From the NCBI GenBank assembly GCA_030267565.1, contig BRXU01000017.1:714501-778500 (forward strand): DNA of 64,000 nucleotides. Direction: 5' to 3'. The stretch's first letter is position 1. Every line of letters starts with the position of its first letter. The notes beneath the pieces were generated by a model. It did no database searches, was not told the DNA's origin, and was given only the letters and a program-made list of their open reading frames with translations. This document shows positions 36,201 through 46,641 of the stretch, piece by piece. Position numbers and translations under genes: made by a program. The DNA comes from Pleodorina starrii (Eukaryota > Chlorophyta > Chlorophyceae > Chlamydomonadales > Volvocaceae).

Positions 36201-39200
36201 TGGGTCGGGGCCGGGCCCATGGGTCGGGGCTGGGCCCATGGGTCGGGGCTGGGACCATGGGCCGGTCTGGGCCCATGGGTCGGGGCTGGGCCCATGGGTC
36301 GGGGCTGGGCCCATGGGTCGGGGTCGGGCCCATGGGTCGGGGCCGGGCCCATGGGTCGGGGCCGGGCCCATGGGTCGGGGCCGGGCCCATGGGTCGGGGG
36401 GCCGGGCCCATGGGTCGGGGCTGGGCCCATGGGTCGGGGCTGGGCCCATGGGTCGGGGCCGGGCCCATGGGTCGGGGCTGGGCCCATGGGTCGGAGCCGG
36501 GCCCATGGGTCGGGGCCGGGCCCATGGGTTGGGGCCGGGCCCATGGGTCGGGGCTTGGCCCATGGGTCGGGGCCGGGCCCATGGGTCGGGGCTGGGCCCA
36601 TGGGTCGGGGCTGGGCCCATGGGCCGGTCTGGGCCCATGGGTCGGGGCTGGGCCCATGGGTGGGGGCTGGGCCCATGGGTGGGGGCCGGGCCCATGGGTC
36701 GGGGCCGGGCCCATGGGTTGGGGCCGGGCCCATGGGTCGGGGCCAGGCCCATGGGCCGGTCTGGGCCCATGGGTCGGGGCTGGGCCCATGGGTCGGGGCT
36801 GGGCCCATGGGTCGGGGCCGGCCACATGGGTCGGGGCTGGGCCCATGGATCGGGGCTGGGCCCATGGGACGGGGCTGGGACCATGGGTCGGGGCCCGGCC
36901 CATGGGTCGGGGCCGGGCCCATGGGTCGGGGCTGGGCCCATGGGTCGGGGCTGGGACCATGGGCCGGTCTGGGCCCATGGGTCGGGGCTGGGCCCATGGG
37001 TCGGGGCTGGGCCCATGGGTCGGGGTCGGGCCCATGGGTCGGGGCCGGGCCCATGGGTCGGGGCCGGGCCCATGGGTCGGGGGGCCGGGCCCATGGGTCG
37101 GGGGGCCGGGCCCATGGGTCGGGGCTGGGCCCATGGGTCGGGGCTGGGCCCATGGGTCGGGGCTGGGCCCATGGTCCACCCGGTCGAGGCTGGGCCCATG
37201 GGTCGGGGCTGGGCCCATGGTCCACTCCGTCGGGGCTGGGCCCATGGATCGGGGCTGGGCCCATGGGTCGGGGCCGGGCCCATGGGTCGGGGCCGGGCCC
37301 ATGGGTCGGGGCCGGGCCCATGGGTCGGGGCTGGGCCCATGGTCCACTCGGTCGGGGCTGGGTCCATTGATCGTGGCCGGGCCCATGGGTCGGGGCCCGG
37401 CCCATGGGTCGGGGCTGGGCCCATAGGCCGGTCTGGGCCCATGGGTCGAGGCCGGGCCCATGGGTCGGGGCCGGAACCATGGGTAGGGGCCGGGCCCATG
37501 GGCCGGGGCCGGGCCCATGGGTCGGGGTCGGGCCCATGGGTAGGGGCCGGGCCCATGGGTTGGGGCTGGGCCCATGGGTTGGGGCTGGGCCCATGGGTCG
37601 GGGCCGGGCCCATGGGTTGGGGCTGGGCCCATGGGTCGGGGCTAGGCCCATGGGCCGGTCTGGGCCCATGGGGCGGGGCTGGGCCCATGGGTGGGGGCTG
37701 GGCCCATGGGTTGGGGCTGGGCCCATGGGTCGGGGCCGGGCCCATGGGTTGGGGCTGGGCCCATGGGTCGGGGCTAGGCCCATGGGCCGGTCTGGGCCCA
37801 TGGGTCGGGGCTGGGCCCATGGGTCGGGGCTGGGCCCATGGGTCGGGGCCGGCCACATGGGTCGGGGCTGGGCCCATGGATCGGGGCTGGGCCCATGGGA
37901 CGGGGCTGGGACCATGGGTCGGGGCCCGGCCCATGGGTCGGGGCCGGGCCCATGGGTCGGGGCTGGGCCCATGGGTCGGGGCTGGGCCCATGGGCCGGTC
38001 TGGGCCCATGGGTCGGGGCTGGGCCCATGGGTCGGGGCTGGGCCCATGGGTCGGGGTCGGGCCCATGGGTAGGGGCCGGGCCCATGGGTCGGGGCCGGGC
38101 CCATGGGTCGGGGCCGGGCCCATGGGTCGGGGCCGGGCCCATGGGTCGGGGCCGGGCCCATGGGCCGGTCTGGGCCCATGGGTCGGGGCTGGGCCCATGG
38201 GTCGGGGGGCCGGGCCCATGGGTCGGGGGGCCGGGCCCATGGGCCGGGGGGCCGGGCCCATGGGTCGGGGGGCCGGGCCCATGGGTCGGGGGGCCGGGCC
38301 CATGGGTCGGGGGGCCGGGCCCATGGGTCGGGGGGCCGGGCCCATGGGTCGGGGGGCCGGGCCCATGGGTCGGGGGGCCGGGCCCATGGGTCGGGGGGCC
38401 GGGCCCATGGGTCGGGGGGCCGGGCCCATGGGTCGGGGGGCCGGGCCCATGGGTCGGGGGGCCGGGCCCATGGGTCGGGGGGCCGGGCCCATGGGTCGGG
38501 GGGCCGGGCCCATGGGTCGGGGGGCCGGGCCCATGGGCCGGGGGGCCGGGCCCATGGGTCGGGGGGCCGGGCCCATGGGTCGGGGGGCCGGGCCCATGGG
38601 TCGGGGGGCCGGGCCCATGGGTCGGGGGGCCGGGCCCATGGGTCGGGGGGCCGGGCCCATGGGTCGGGGGGCCGGGCCCATGGGTCGGGGGGCCGGGCCC
38701 ATGGGTCGGGGGGCCGGGCCCATGGGTCGGGGGGCCGGGCCCATGGGTCGGGGGGCCGGGCCCATGGGTCGGGGGGCCGGGCCCATGGGTCGGGGGGCCG
38801 GGCCCATGGGTCGGGGGGCCGGGCCCATGGGTCGGGGGGCCGGGCCCATGGGTCGGGGGGCCGGGCCCATGGGTCGGGGGGCCGGGCCCATGGGTCGGGG
38901 GGCCGGGCCCATGGGTCGGGGGGCCGGGCCCATGGGTCGGGGGGCCGGGCCCATGGGTCGGGGGGCCGGGCCCATGGGTCGGGGGGCCGGGCCCATGGGT
39001 CGGGGGGCCGGGCCCATGGGTCGGGGGGCCGGGCCCATGGGTCGGGGGGCCGGGCCCATGGGTCGGGGGGCCGGGCCCATGGGTCGGGGGGCCGGGCCCA
39101 TGGGTCGGGGGGCCGGGCCCATGGGTCGGGGGGCCGGGCCCATGGGTCGGGGGGCCGGGCCCATGGGTCGGGGGGCCGGGCCCATGGGTCGGGGGGCCGG

Positions 39201-42200
39201 GCCCATGGGTCGGGGGGCCGGGCCCATGGGTCGGGGGGCCGGGCCCATGGGTTGGGGCTGGGCCCATGGGTCGGGGCTAGGCCCATGGGCCGGGCTGGGC
39301 CCATGGGGCGGGGCTGGGCCCATGGGTGGGGGCTGGGCCCATGGGTCGGGGCCGGCCACATGGGTCGGGGCCGGGCCCATGGATCGGGGCTGGGCCCATG
39401 GGACGGGGCCCGGCCCATGGGTCGGGGCCCGGCCCATGGGTCGGGGCCGGGCCCATGGGTCGGGGCTGGGCCCATGGGTCGGGGCTGGGACCATGGGCCG
39501 GTCTGGGCCCATAGGTCGGGGCTGGGCCCATGGGTCGGTGCTGGGCCCATGGGTAGGGGCCGGGCCCATGGGTAGGGGCCGGGCCCATGGGTCGGGGCCG
39601 GGCCCATGGGTCGGGGCTGGGCCCATGGGTCGGGGCTGGGCCCATGGGTCGGGGCCGGGCCCATGGGTCGGGGCTGGGCCCATGGGTCGGGGCCGGGCCC
39701 ATGGGTCGGGGCTGGGCCCATGGGTCGGGGCTGGGCCCATGGGTCGGGGCTGGGCCCATGGGTCGGGGCTGGGCCCATGGGTCGGGGCTGGGCCCATGGG
39801 TTGAAGCTGGGCCCATGGTCCACCCGGTCGGGGCTGGGCCCATGGGTTGGGGCTGGGCCCATGGATCGGGGCTGGGCCCATGGGTCGAGGCTGGGCCCAT
39901 GGGTAGGGGCCGGGCCCATGGGTCGGGGCTGGGCCCATGGGTCGGGGCTGGGCCCATGGGTCGGGGCTGGGCCCATGGGTCGGGGCTGGGCCCATGGGTC
40001 GAAGCTGGGCCCATGGTCCACCCGGTCGGGGCTGGGCCCATGGGTCGGGGCTGGGCCCATGGGTCGGGGCTGGGCCCATGGGTAGGGGCGGGGCCCATGG
40101 GTCGGGGCGGGGCCCATGGGTCGGGGCGGGGCCCATGGGTCGGGGCTGGGCCCATGGGTCGGGGCTGGGCCCATGGGTCGGGGCTGGGCCCATGGTCCAC
40201 CCGGTCGAGGCTGGGCCCATGGGTCGGGGCTGGGCCCATGGTCCACTCCGTCGGGGCTGGGCCCACGGATCGGGGCTGGGCCCATGGGTCGGGGCCGGGC
40301 CCATGGGTCGGGGCCGGGCCCATGGGTCGGGGCTGGGCCCATGGGTCGGGGCTGGGCCCATGGTCCACTCGGTCGGGGCTGGGCCCATGGATCGTGGCCG
40401 GGCCCATGGGTCGGGGCCCGGCCCATGGGTCGGGGCTGGGCCCATAGGCCGGTCTGGGCCCATGGGTCGAGGCCGGGCCCATGGGTCGGGGCCGGAACCA
40501 TGGGTAGGGGCCGGGCCCATGGGCCGGGGCCGGGCCCATGGGTCGGGGTCGGGCCCATGGGTAGGGGCCGGGCCCATGGGTTGGGGCTGGGCCCATGGGT
40601 CGGGGCTGGGCCCATGGGTCGGGGCCGGGCCCATGGGTTGGGGCTGGGCCCATGGGTCGGGGCTAGGCCCATGGGCCGGTCTGGGCCCATGGGTCGGGGC
40701 TGGGCCCATGGGTCGGGGCTGGGCCCATGGGTCGGGGCCGGCCACATGGGTCGGGGCTGGGCCCATGGATCGGGGCTGGGCCCATGGGACGGGGCTGGGC
40801 CCATGGGTCGGGGCCCGGCCCATGGGTCGGGGCCGGGCCCATGGGTCGGGGCTGGGCCCATGGGTCGGGGCTGGGACCATGGGCCGGTCTGGGACCATGG
40901 GTCGGGGCTGGGCCCATGGGTCGGGGCTGGGCCCATGGGTCGGGGTCGGGCCCATGGGTAGGGGCCGGGCCCATGGGTCGGGGCCGGGCCCATGGGTCGG
41001 GGGGCCGGGCCCATGGGTCGGGGGGCCGGGCCCATGGGTCGGGGGGCCGGGCCCATGGGTCGGGGGGCCGGGCCCATGGGTCGGGGGGCTGGGCCCATGG
41101 GTCGAGGCTGGGCCCATGGGTCGGGGCCGGGCCCATGGGTCGGGGCTGGGCCCATGGGTTGGGGCCGGGCCCATGGGTCGGGGCTGGGCCCATGGGTCGG
41201 AGCCGGGCCCATGGGTCGGGGCCGGGCCCATGGGTTGGGGCCGGGCCCATGGATCGGGGCTTGGCCCATGGGTCGGGGCCGGGCCCATGGGTCGGGGCCG
41301 GGCCCATGAGTCGGGGCCGGGCCCATGGGTCGGGGCCGGGCCCATGGGTCGGGGCCGGGCCCATGGGTCGGGGCCGGGCCCATGGGTCGGGGCCGGGCCC
41401 ATGGGTCGGGGCTGGGCCCATGGGTCGGGGCTGGGCCCATGGGCCGGTCTGGGCCCATGGGTCGGGGCTGGGCCCATGGGTAGGGGCCGGGCCCATGGGT
41501 CGGGGCTGGGCCCATGGGCCGGGGGGCCGGGCCCATGGGTCGGGGGGCCGGGCCCATGGGTCGGGGGGCCGGGCCCATGGGTCGGGGGGCCGGGCCCATG
41601 GGTCGGGGGGCCGGGCCCATGGGTCGGGGGGCCGGGCCCATGGGTCGGGGGGCCGGGCCCATGGGTCGGGGGGCCGGGCCCATGGGTCGGGGGGCCGGGC
41701 CCATGGGTCGGGGGGCCGGGCCCATGGGTCGGGGGGCCGGGCCCATGGGTCGGGGGGCCGGGCCCATGGGTCGGGGGGCCGGGGCCCATGGGTCGGGGGG
41801 CCGGGGCCCATGGGTCGGGGGGCCGGGGCCCATGGGTCGGGGGGCCGGGGCCCATGGGTCGGGGGGCCGGGCCCATGGGTCGGGGGGCCGGGCCCATGGG
41901 TCGGGGGGCCGGGCCCATGGGTCGGGGGGCCGGGCCCATGGGTCGGGGGGCCGGGCCCATGGGTCGGGGGGCCGGGCCCATGGGTCGGGGGGCCGGGCCC
42001 ATGGGTCGGGGGGCCGGGCCCATGGGCCGGGGGGCCGGGCCCATGGGCCGGGGGGCCGGGCCCATGGGCCGGGGGGCCGGGCCCATGGGCCGGGGGGCCG
42101 GGCCCATGGGCCGGGGGGCCGGGCCCATGGGCCGGGGGGCCGGGCCCATGGGCCGGGGGGCCGGGCCCATGGGCCGGGGGGCCGGGCCCATGGGCCGGGG

Positions 42201-45200
42201 GGCCGGGCCCATGGGCCGGGGGGCCGGGCCCATGGGCCGGGGGGCCGGGCCCATGGGTCGGGGGGCCGGGCCCATGGGTCGGGGCTGGGCCCATTCGGAA
42301 ATCCATTTGTGTGTATGCCATCATCATCGACCGCGACGTGCCATCGATTTATCCATCATGGCTGTACGGCAGGTGCTGACGTGTTCATCATGTATCTGGA
42401 CGAGCACGAGGATGCGCTGGTGACCAAGCAGCTGGTCGAGGCGGAGGGCCGCCGCTGTGTCACCATGGCGGCGAATGTACGGGACCACAAGGTACGGCAG
42501 TCGTACCAGATTGGTACATTCCGCCGGAGGGTCCGCAGGATCCGGAGGGTCGAAGTTGGTCTGCAGCAGCGGTGCTTTCCTTCCGAGGGCTGAATGCCTG
42601 AGTCCATGATCTGCTGTTCGAGGACCTTGGGGTAATTCCGCGCTACGAGCTACGAGCTACGGGCCACGACGTGTAAGGCAGGATCCGAGTGAATGTTGCC
42701 CTACTCTGTCCTTCTCTGCCCCCGATTAGCGTGTGCGTTGAAGCACGAGGAGAGGCGGCGGCTGCGAAGGGTCGACCCGGCCCGCCGGCCCTTCACCGCT
42801 GAACTGATAAGCCCTCCTCCTCCCCCCTCCCCCAATCCACCCCTTGCGTCCACAGGCCTGCTGTGAGGCGGTGGAGCGCTGCGTGAGCGAGCTGGGCAAG
42901 CTGGACATCCTGGTAATTAAGCGGTTAGGACTTGGGAGTTAGTCGGTTGGGAGTTGGTTGGCAGTTGAAGTGGAAAATCGATTGGACTTTCGTCGGGTTT
43001 GCGCTGTCGTGTTTGCGCTGCCGTTGCTGTCGCCCACAGCCAGGATGCAACATTTAGGTTACCCAGGTACCCATTGCGCGCCCTCATCGACCCCACAAGT
43101 CCACATACATTCGCCACCGCCCGTCCTCGCGTATGTGTAAACCGACTCCTTATCGTATGTCTACATAGCAAATGCGCCGGCCTAGGTCTCTGGCCTTTAC
43201 TTGAATTATCCGAGTAATTATCACTCCGCAATAGCCACCCCCACTTGTGCTCGCCGCCCAGCGAGCATTAGCAGTTTGCCCTTGAACGGTAACTGCCCAA
43301 CCAACTGTCCCAACCAAATCAGACCAACTGCCGCAACTGCTTATCACCAGGTGAACAACGCCGCCATTCAGCACTACCGCTCCTCCATTACCGACATTAA
43401 GGACGAGGACCTCGAGGCCACTTTTGAGACCAACATTCTGGGCATGTTCTATATGGCCATGGTACGGATGAAGGGTACGGCAGGGTACGGCAGGCGGGCG
43501 ACACCGGGGGGCGCGACATCGTCACCCGCCCCCTGCTGCTCCCCCAACTCGATCCGCGGTCGGCATCTGAGCAAGCCGCGCTGAACGCTCGCTATCCTGG
43601 TCCGCCGGAGTTGCCCCGCTGTGCACTGTCGTTAGTTCACAGCTTCACACCCGCCGTACTGTGTCGTACCGTACTGCAGGCCGCCGTGAAGCACCTTCCC
43701 GAGGGCGGCTCCATCATCAACACCACCTCCGTCACCGCCTACGCTGGCGAGGCGCACCTGCTGGACTACTCGGCCACCAAGGGCGCCATCACGTCTTTCA
43801 CGCGAGGACTGTCGGGGCAGCTGGCGAGCAAGGGTGAGGGGCTGGAGGGTTCAGAGGGTTTAATGGGTTTGGAGTCGGAGGTGGATTTCATTTTCGTTGT
43901 CATATGGTTGCATGTTTTTTCCTGTACTTTCTGTGTACGCGTGCGCTCGTGTATGTTTGTTGGTAAAAATGACCCATGGGTCACTCACCGCATGCACGCA
44001 GGCATCCGTGTCAATGCGGTGGCTCCGGGCCCCATTTGGACACCGCTCATTCCCGCCACATTCCCGAGGACAGCGATGCTGATGTGGCAGAAGCAGGTGA
44101 GGTCTCTGTAGATAGGTGATGCTTGCGGAGGAGGCAGATTCTGTGTGCTGTACTAGATGCACGGCCGGAAGGGTGACGCGGGCTTAATCAGGCAGCTTGG
44201 CCGTGGCGGCGGTACAACGGCCTCACACGATGCTGTACACAGTAAGAAAACAGTCGTGCCGGCACCGTATGTCATTGCTCACTGATCGAACACTTCTGTA
44301 ATTTCCTTGCTTGTCGGATTTCCAAATGCATGATATTCCCTCCCATCACGCCGTTCTGCCCCCCGGCCCCGGGCCCTCCTTTTCTTGGATCACCCATTCA
44401 TGCCCTGCCGTACATCACAGGTGCCAATGCAGCGAGCCGGACAGCCTTCTGAGGTGAGCAATGAATGAAGCAAACTTTTAATGCAATGCGGTGGGGTGCC
44501 GATCTGCCGAAGCCACTGTACAATGCGGCGGCTTGATGGGCACGACGGGGTCTGAAACCCTTCGGCCGCTTGCTCGCAGTACCGCAGCTCAACCTCCCTA
44601 CTGTCGCCTTCCACCTCGACCGATTGGCGCCCTCTCCTCCCCCTTGCTTGCCCCCCTCCCTCCCGCGCTGCAATCAGTCACTCACTCACTCTCTGCACGC
44701 CAAGGAACCGGAATTACATACACCACCTACCCCCTGTGACCCGCCGCCTTCCTGCCCCTCTCCCCTCCACTCTCCATTCTCTCCCTTCCTCTCCTCCCCG
44801 CCCGTTCTCTCCCTCCCCACTCTTCCCCCCTCCCTCCCTCTCCTGCCCCCTCCCCCCTCCCGCCCTCCCTCCCTCCCTCTCTCCCCCTCCCCAGGTGGGT
44901 CCCTGCTACGTCTTTCTGGCGAGTGCGGACGGAAGCTACTTCAGCGGACAGGTGATGACTGATGGGGGGGGCGGGGCGGGCTGATAGGTGTTGTCTTCTT
45001 CGTCGTCGCCGTCTTAGGACGTTAGGAGGTGCCACGCTTTCGGCCAAGGACCGCGCAGCGATATAATGTCGGTGGTACCGGAACCCTGGAATGTCGTGTT
45101 GAGCGCCTGCCGAACGCCGCCTGCGGTGCAGCAAGTGGGTGTGTCGGGCTGCGGGTCCCTCCGTCCGTCGTCCTGGACGTCGCCGTTGCCCTTGTCGCCG

Positions 45201-45394
45201 TTGGCTCGTTGCTGAACTGAAGGGAGGGGAGACCGAGGGTGCACCCTTTCTTCGATTCGACACCCGTTGTCTCGCTCCGTCTGATGAGACGGCATATCGT
45301 GTGTATGTGGGCGTGTGCTTACCGCTGGTTTGATCGCTCTCTCTGTGCGCTGCAGGTGCTGCACCCCAACGGCGGGATGCCGGTCAACTCGTAA
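18267..45394 (+). CDS. LEA-repeat/short-chain dehydrogenase (glucose/ribitol dehydrogenase type), copy A
   Basis: Twelve exons encode 335 residues: 18267-18275, 18886-19023, 19261-19299, 19503-19659, 42373-42491, 42856-42912, 43351-43461, 43680-43833, 44002-44096, 44421-44453, 44895-44951, 45356-45394. Residues 1-49 are an amphipathic Ala/Lys/Val leader resembling group-3 LEA repeats. The rest is a classical NAD(P)-dependent short-chain dehydrogenase: cofactor loop TGGDSGIG (97-104), VNNAA (174-178), and catalytic Ser227, Tyr240 and Lys244 in [23 protein letters not shown] and the end [12 protein letters not shown] match the plant seed-type 'glucose and ribitol dehydrogenase homolog' and bacterial YghA-like proteins; the true substrate is unknown. 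Exon 1 has only three codons (MEK). Intron 4 (19660-42372) is 22.7 kb and filled by a satellite. The frame is intact, so the gene could be functional if that intron is spliced. Confidence 0.9.
33081..33940. repeat. Homogeneous 21-bp block 1 (41 units)
   Basis: Forty-one consecutive 21-bp units. All are the T form (ATGGGTC) except units 3 and 14, which are the C form (ATGGGCC). Flanked by 19-bp units and followed by the TCCACTTG variant. Confidence 0.95.
34993..35622. repeat. Homogeneous 21-bp block 2 (30 units)
   Basis: Exactly 630 bp, thirty 21-bp units, with the C form only at unit 3. Its left and right flanks match those of block 1, so the two are paralogous copies that differ in unit number. 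Confidence 0.95.
38196..39245. repeat. Homogeneous 21-bp block 3 (50 units)
   Basis: Exactly 1,050 bp, fifty 21-bp units, with C forms at units 3 and 17. The left flank matches blocks 1 and 2; the right flank differs (no TCCACTCG unit). Confidence 0.95.
41513..42272. repeat. 21/22-bp block 4 (36 units) with a run of eleven C-form units
   Basis: Thirty-two 21-bp and four adjacent 22-bp units (about 41780-41860, one extra G each). It starts with a C-form unit, and near the end eleven consecutive C-form units lie at about 42021-42251. Only about one 19-bp unit separates it from unique intron sequence, so it is the intron-proximal edge of the array. Confidence 0.95.
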
Positions 45395-45735
45395 AGGGCG
45401 GAAGCCGTAAAGGGCGAAATTCTCGTGTGGAGTTGGGCCGTCGCGGTGCGAGAGAGAGGGTAGAATGCTAATGGTTGGCGTCGGCGGGTTGTTGTCTTGT
45501 TGGTTTGTTGTTTTGGAGAGGGATACGACGACCGAGGATGGCTTAGGAATGCTGCTGAAGCGGCCGTGGTGTAGTAGTTTCAGGGCAAGTTGTTCCGTTG
45601 TGCAGGTTAGCGTAGCAGCAGGTAGCAGCTACCAGCCTTACCACACGCAGTGGTATATTACACAGCAGCAGGGTAAAGGCCAGCAATGCTTGGCGGCGAG
45701 GAGGGCGGCAAACCGACGGCACACGTCGGTGTGTA

Positions 45736-45740
45736 TGTAA
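45736..45740 (+). terminator. Candidate TGTAA poly(A) signal, dehydrogenase copy A
   Basis: TGTAA 342 bp after the stop codon, a typical 3' UTR length for green algae. Confidence 0.6.
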
Positions 45741-45754
45741 CAGCACCGCTCCGC

Positions 45755-46537
45755 CGGCAGCGGAGCAGCGGTGAGAAGATGTTGAGAATAGAACAGATTT
45801 GAACTGATTGGCAAGAAACCTAACACGGCTAAGCTGGGCTGCTGTATGTCAAACATTGTTGCTGCTGCCGCTTACTACCGCCTGCTGCTGCCTGCCGGCC
45901 TGCGGGTGCTGCAATCAAGATATAAGGGCCTGCCAGGTACCCAGGTTACATCTCTCGTTACAATCAAAGGACGTGAGGAATCATTACTTACAGCGCCGAA
46001 ACCAATGGGCTGCCAACAGCAGCAGGCGGCAAGCGCTCACTCGTATTTTCACAGTCAGTAACCACAGCCGATAACGGCTGGAGGCCGCCTCAATTCCCGA
46101 TGCAGCTCGCCCTTGCCCTTGCGTTCAGCGAACAGCGATACGGCAATCCATGTGGGGAACAAGGTTCGGCCTGGTTCGGCGAAGCAAGCGGGGCTATCTA
46201 TCTAGCGGACAACCGCAGCGGTGCGCGTGGCTGGTTGCTATTTTTATCACCAACAATAAAAACAAATATTTCTTTTCGCCGTGGGGGCTTGCACGCACGG
46301 AGTAGTTTTGGTTGCAGACGCAGCAGCGCAAAAGCAACGGTCTTACGCACCCATCAAAGCCGAAGTAACGGGCATTGCGTCATAACAACACGCACCCCCC
46401 GAACCTTCTCTCGTCCTTCAAGATCAGGGCAGGAAAAGCACACTAAAGGATTGGCGAACATTTACGATACAAAGTTGTAACGGACGGTGTCCTGACAGAC
46501 CGTCTACCGGTAAACCAAACCTATACGCTCGCGGACG
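45755..46537. other. Short intergenic region between the dehydrogenase copies
   Basis: About 0.8 kb with no supportable gene; it separates the 3' end of copy A from the conserved promoter block of copy B. It does not resemble the region upstream of copy A. Confidence 0.5.
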
Positions 46538-46641
46538 CTGCTCTGTAAAGGCGGCGCTCGGAAGCGCCAAGCCGAAAACCAGTCGGCCAGCAGCTGCTAC
46601 CAACTCGTCCAGTAGAACTTATTGCCCCCACAAACAACAAG
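46538..46641 (+). promoter_or_regulatory. Conserved promoter/5' UTR block, dehydrogenase copy B
   Basis: Counterpart of 18158-18266: GCTGCTCTGTAAAGG, then a perfect GGCGCT-CGGA-AGCGCC inverted repeat (degenerate by one base in copy A), AAGCCGAAAACCAG, CAACTCGTCCA and ACAACAAGATGG. Conservation against a diverged background suggests regulatory or leader function, or simply the duplication boundary. Confidence 0.65.

Larger units (their letters stand above)
20991..40760. repeat. Higher-order repeats within the satellite
   Basis: A marker unit containing GGCCGGCCACATGGG occurs about 16 times (near 21074, 22307, 25033, 26284, 28201, 30000, 31437, 32462, 34245, 34408, 35925, 36112, 36822, 37848, 39349 and 40736). 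Spacings are mostly 1.0-1.9 kb, with 163, 187, 710 and 2,726 bp as outliers. Around the markers the order of variant units is conserved over hundreds of bp, for example 20990-21300, 22224-22530, 24948-25260 and 28118-28430, so the array grew by duplication of blocks of dozens of units as well as single units. Confidence 0.85.
19727..42293. repeat. 22.6-kb G-rich satellite array inside intron 4 of dehydrogenase copy A
   Basis: An uninterrupted tandem array of roughly 1,150 short units. The main unit is 19 bp, ATGGGTCGGGGCTGGGCCC; a 21-bp form has GGGGGGCC in place of the central GGGGCT; rarer forms are 18, 22 and 27 bp (the 27-bp form carries TCCACCCG or TCCACTCG after ATGG). Nearly every unit holds a GGGCCC and a CCATGG palindrome. 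G-runs of 3-6 spaced by 2-5 bases lie on the plus strand, the sense strand of the host gene. The array starts 67 bp after the exon 4 donor and ends 79 bp before the exon 5 acceptor. It is essentially free of stop codons on both strands, which produces very long ORFs with no coding meaning. Confidence 0.97.

Noticed and set aside
33081..39245. CRISPR-like direct repeats
   Set aside because: The 21-bp units are directly adjacent with no unique spacers, there are no cas genes, and the DNA is a eukaryotic nuclear genome. It is a satellite.
28109..41833. A 4,574-codon minus-strand ORF (and others of 3,633, 2,934, 2,701 and 2,369 codons on either strand)
   Set aside because: They exist only because satellite units contain no stop codons. 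The same peptide motifs appear in all frames on both strands, units of 18, 19, 22 and 27 bp shift the frame freely, and the region lies within an intron.
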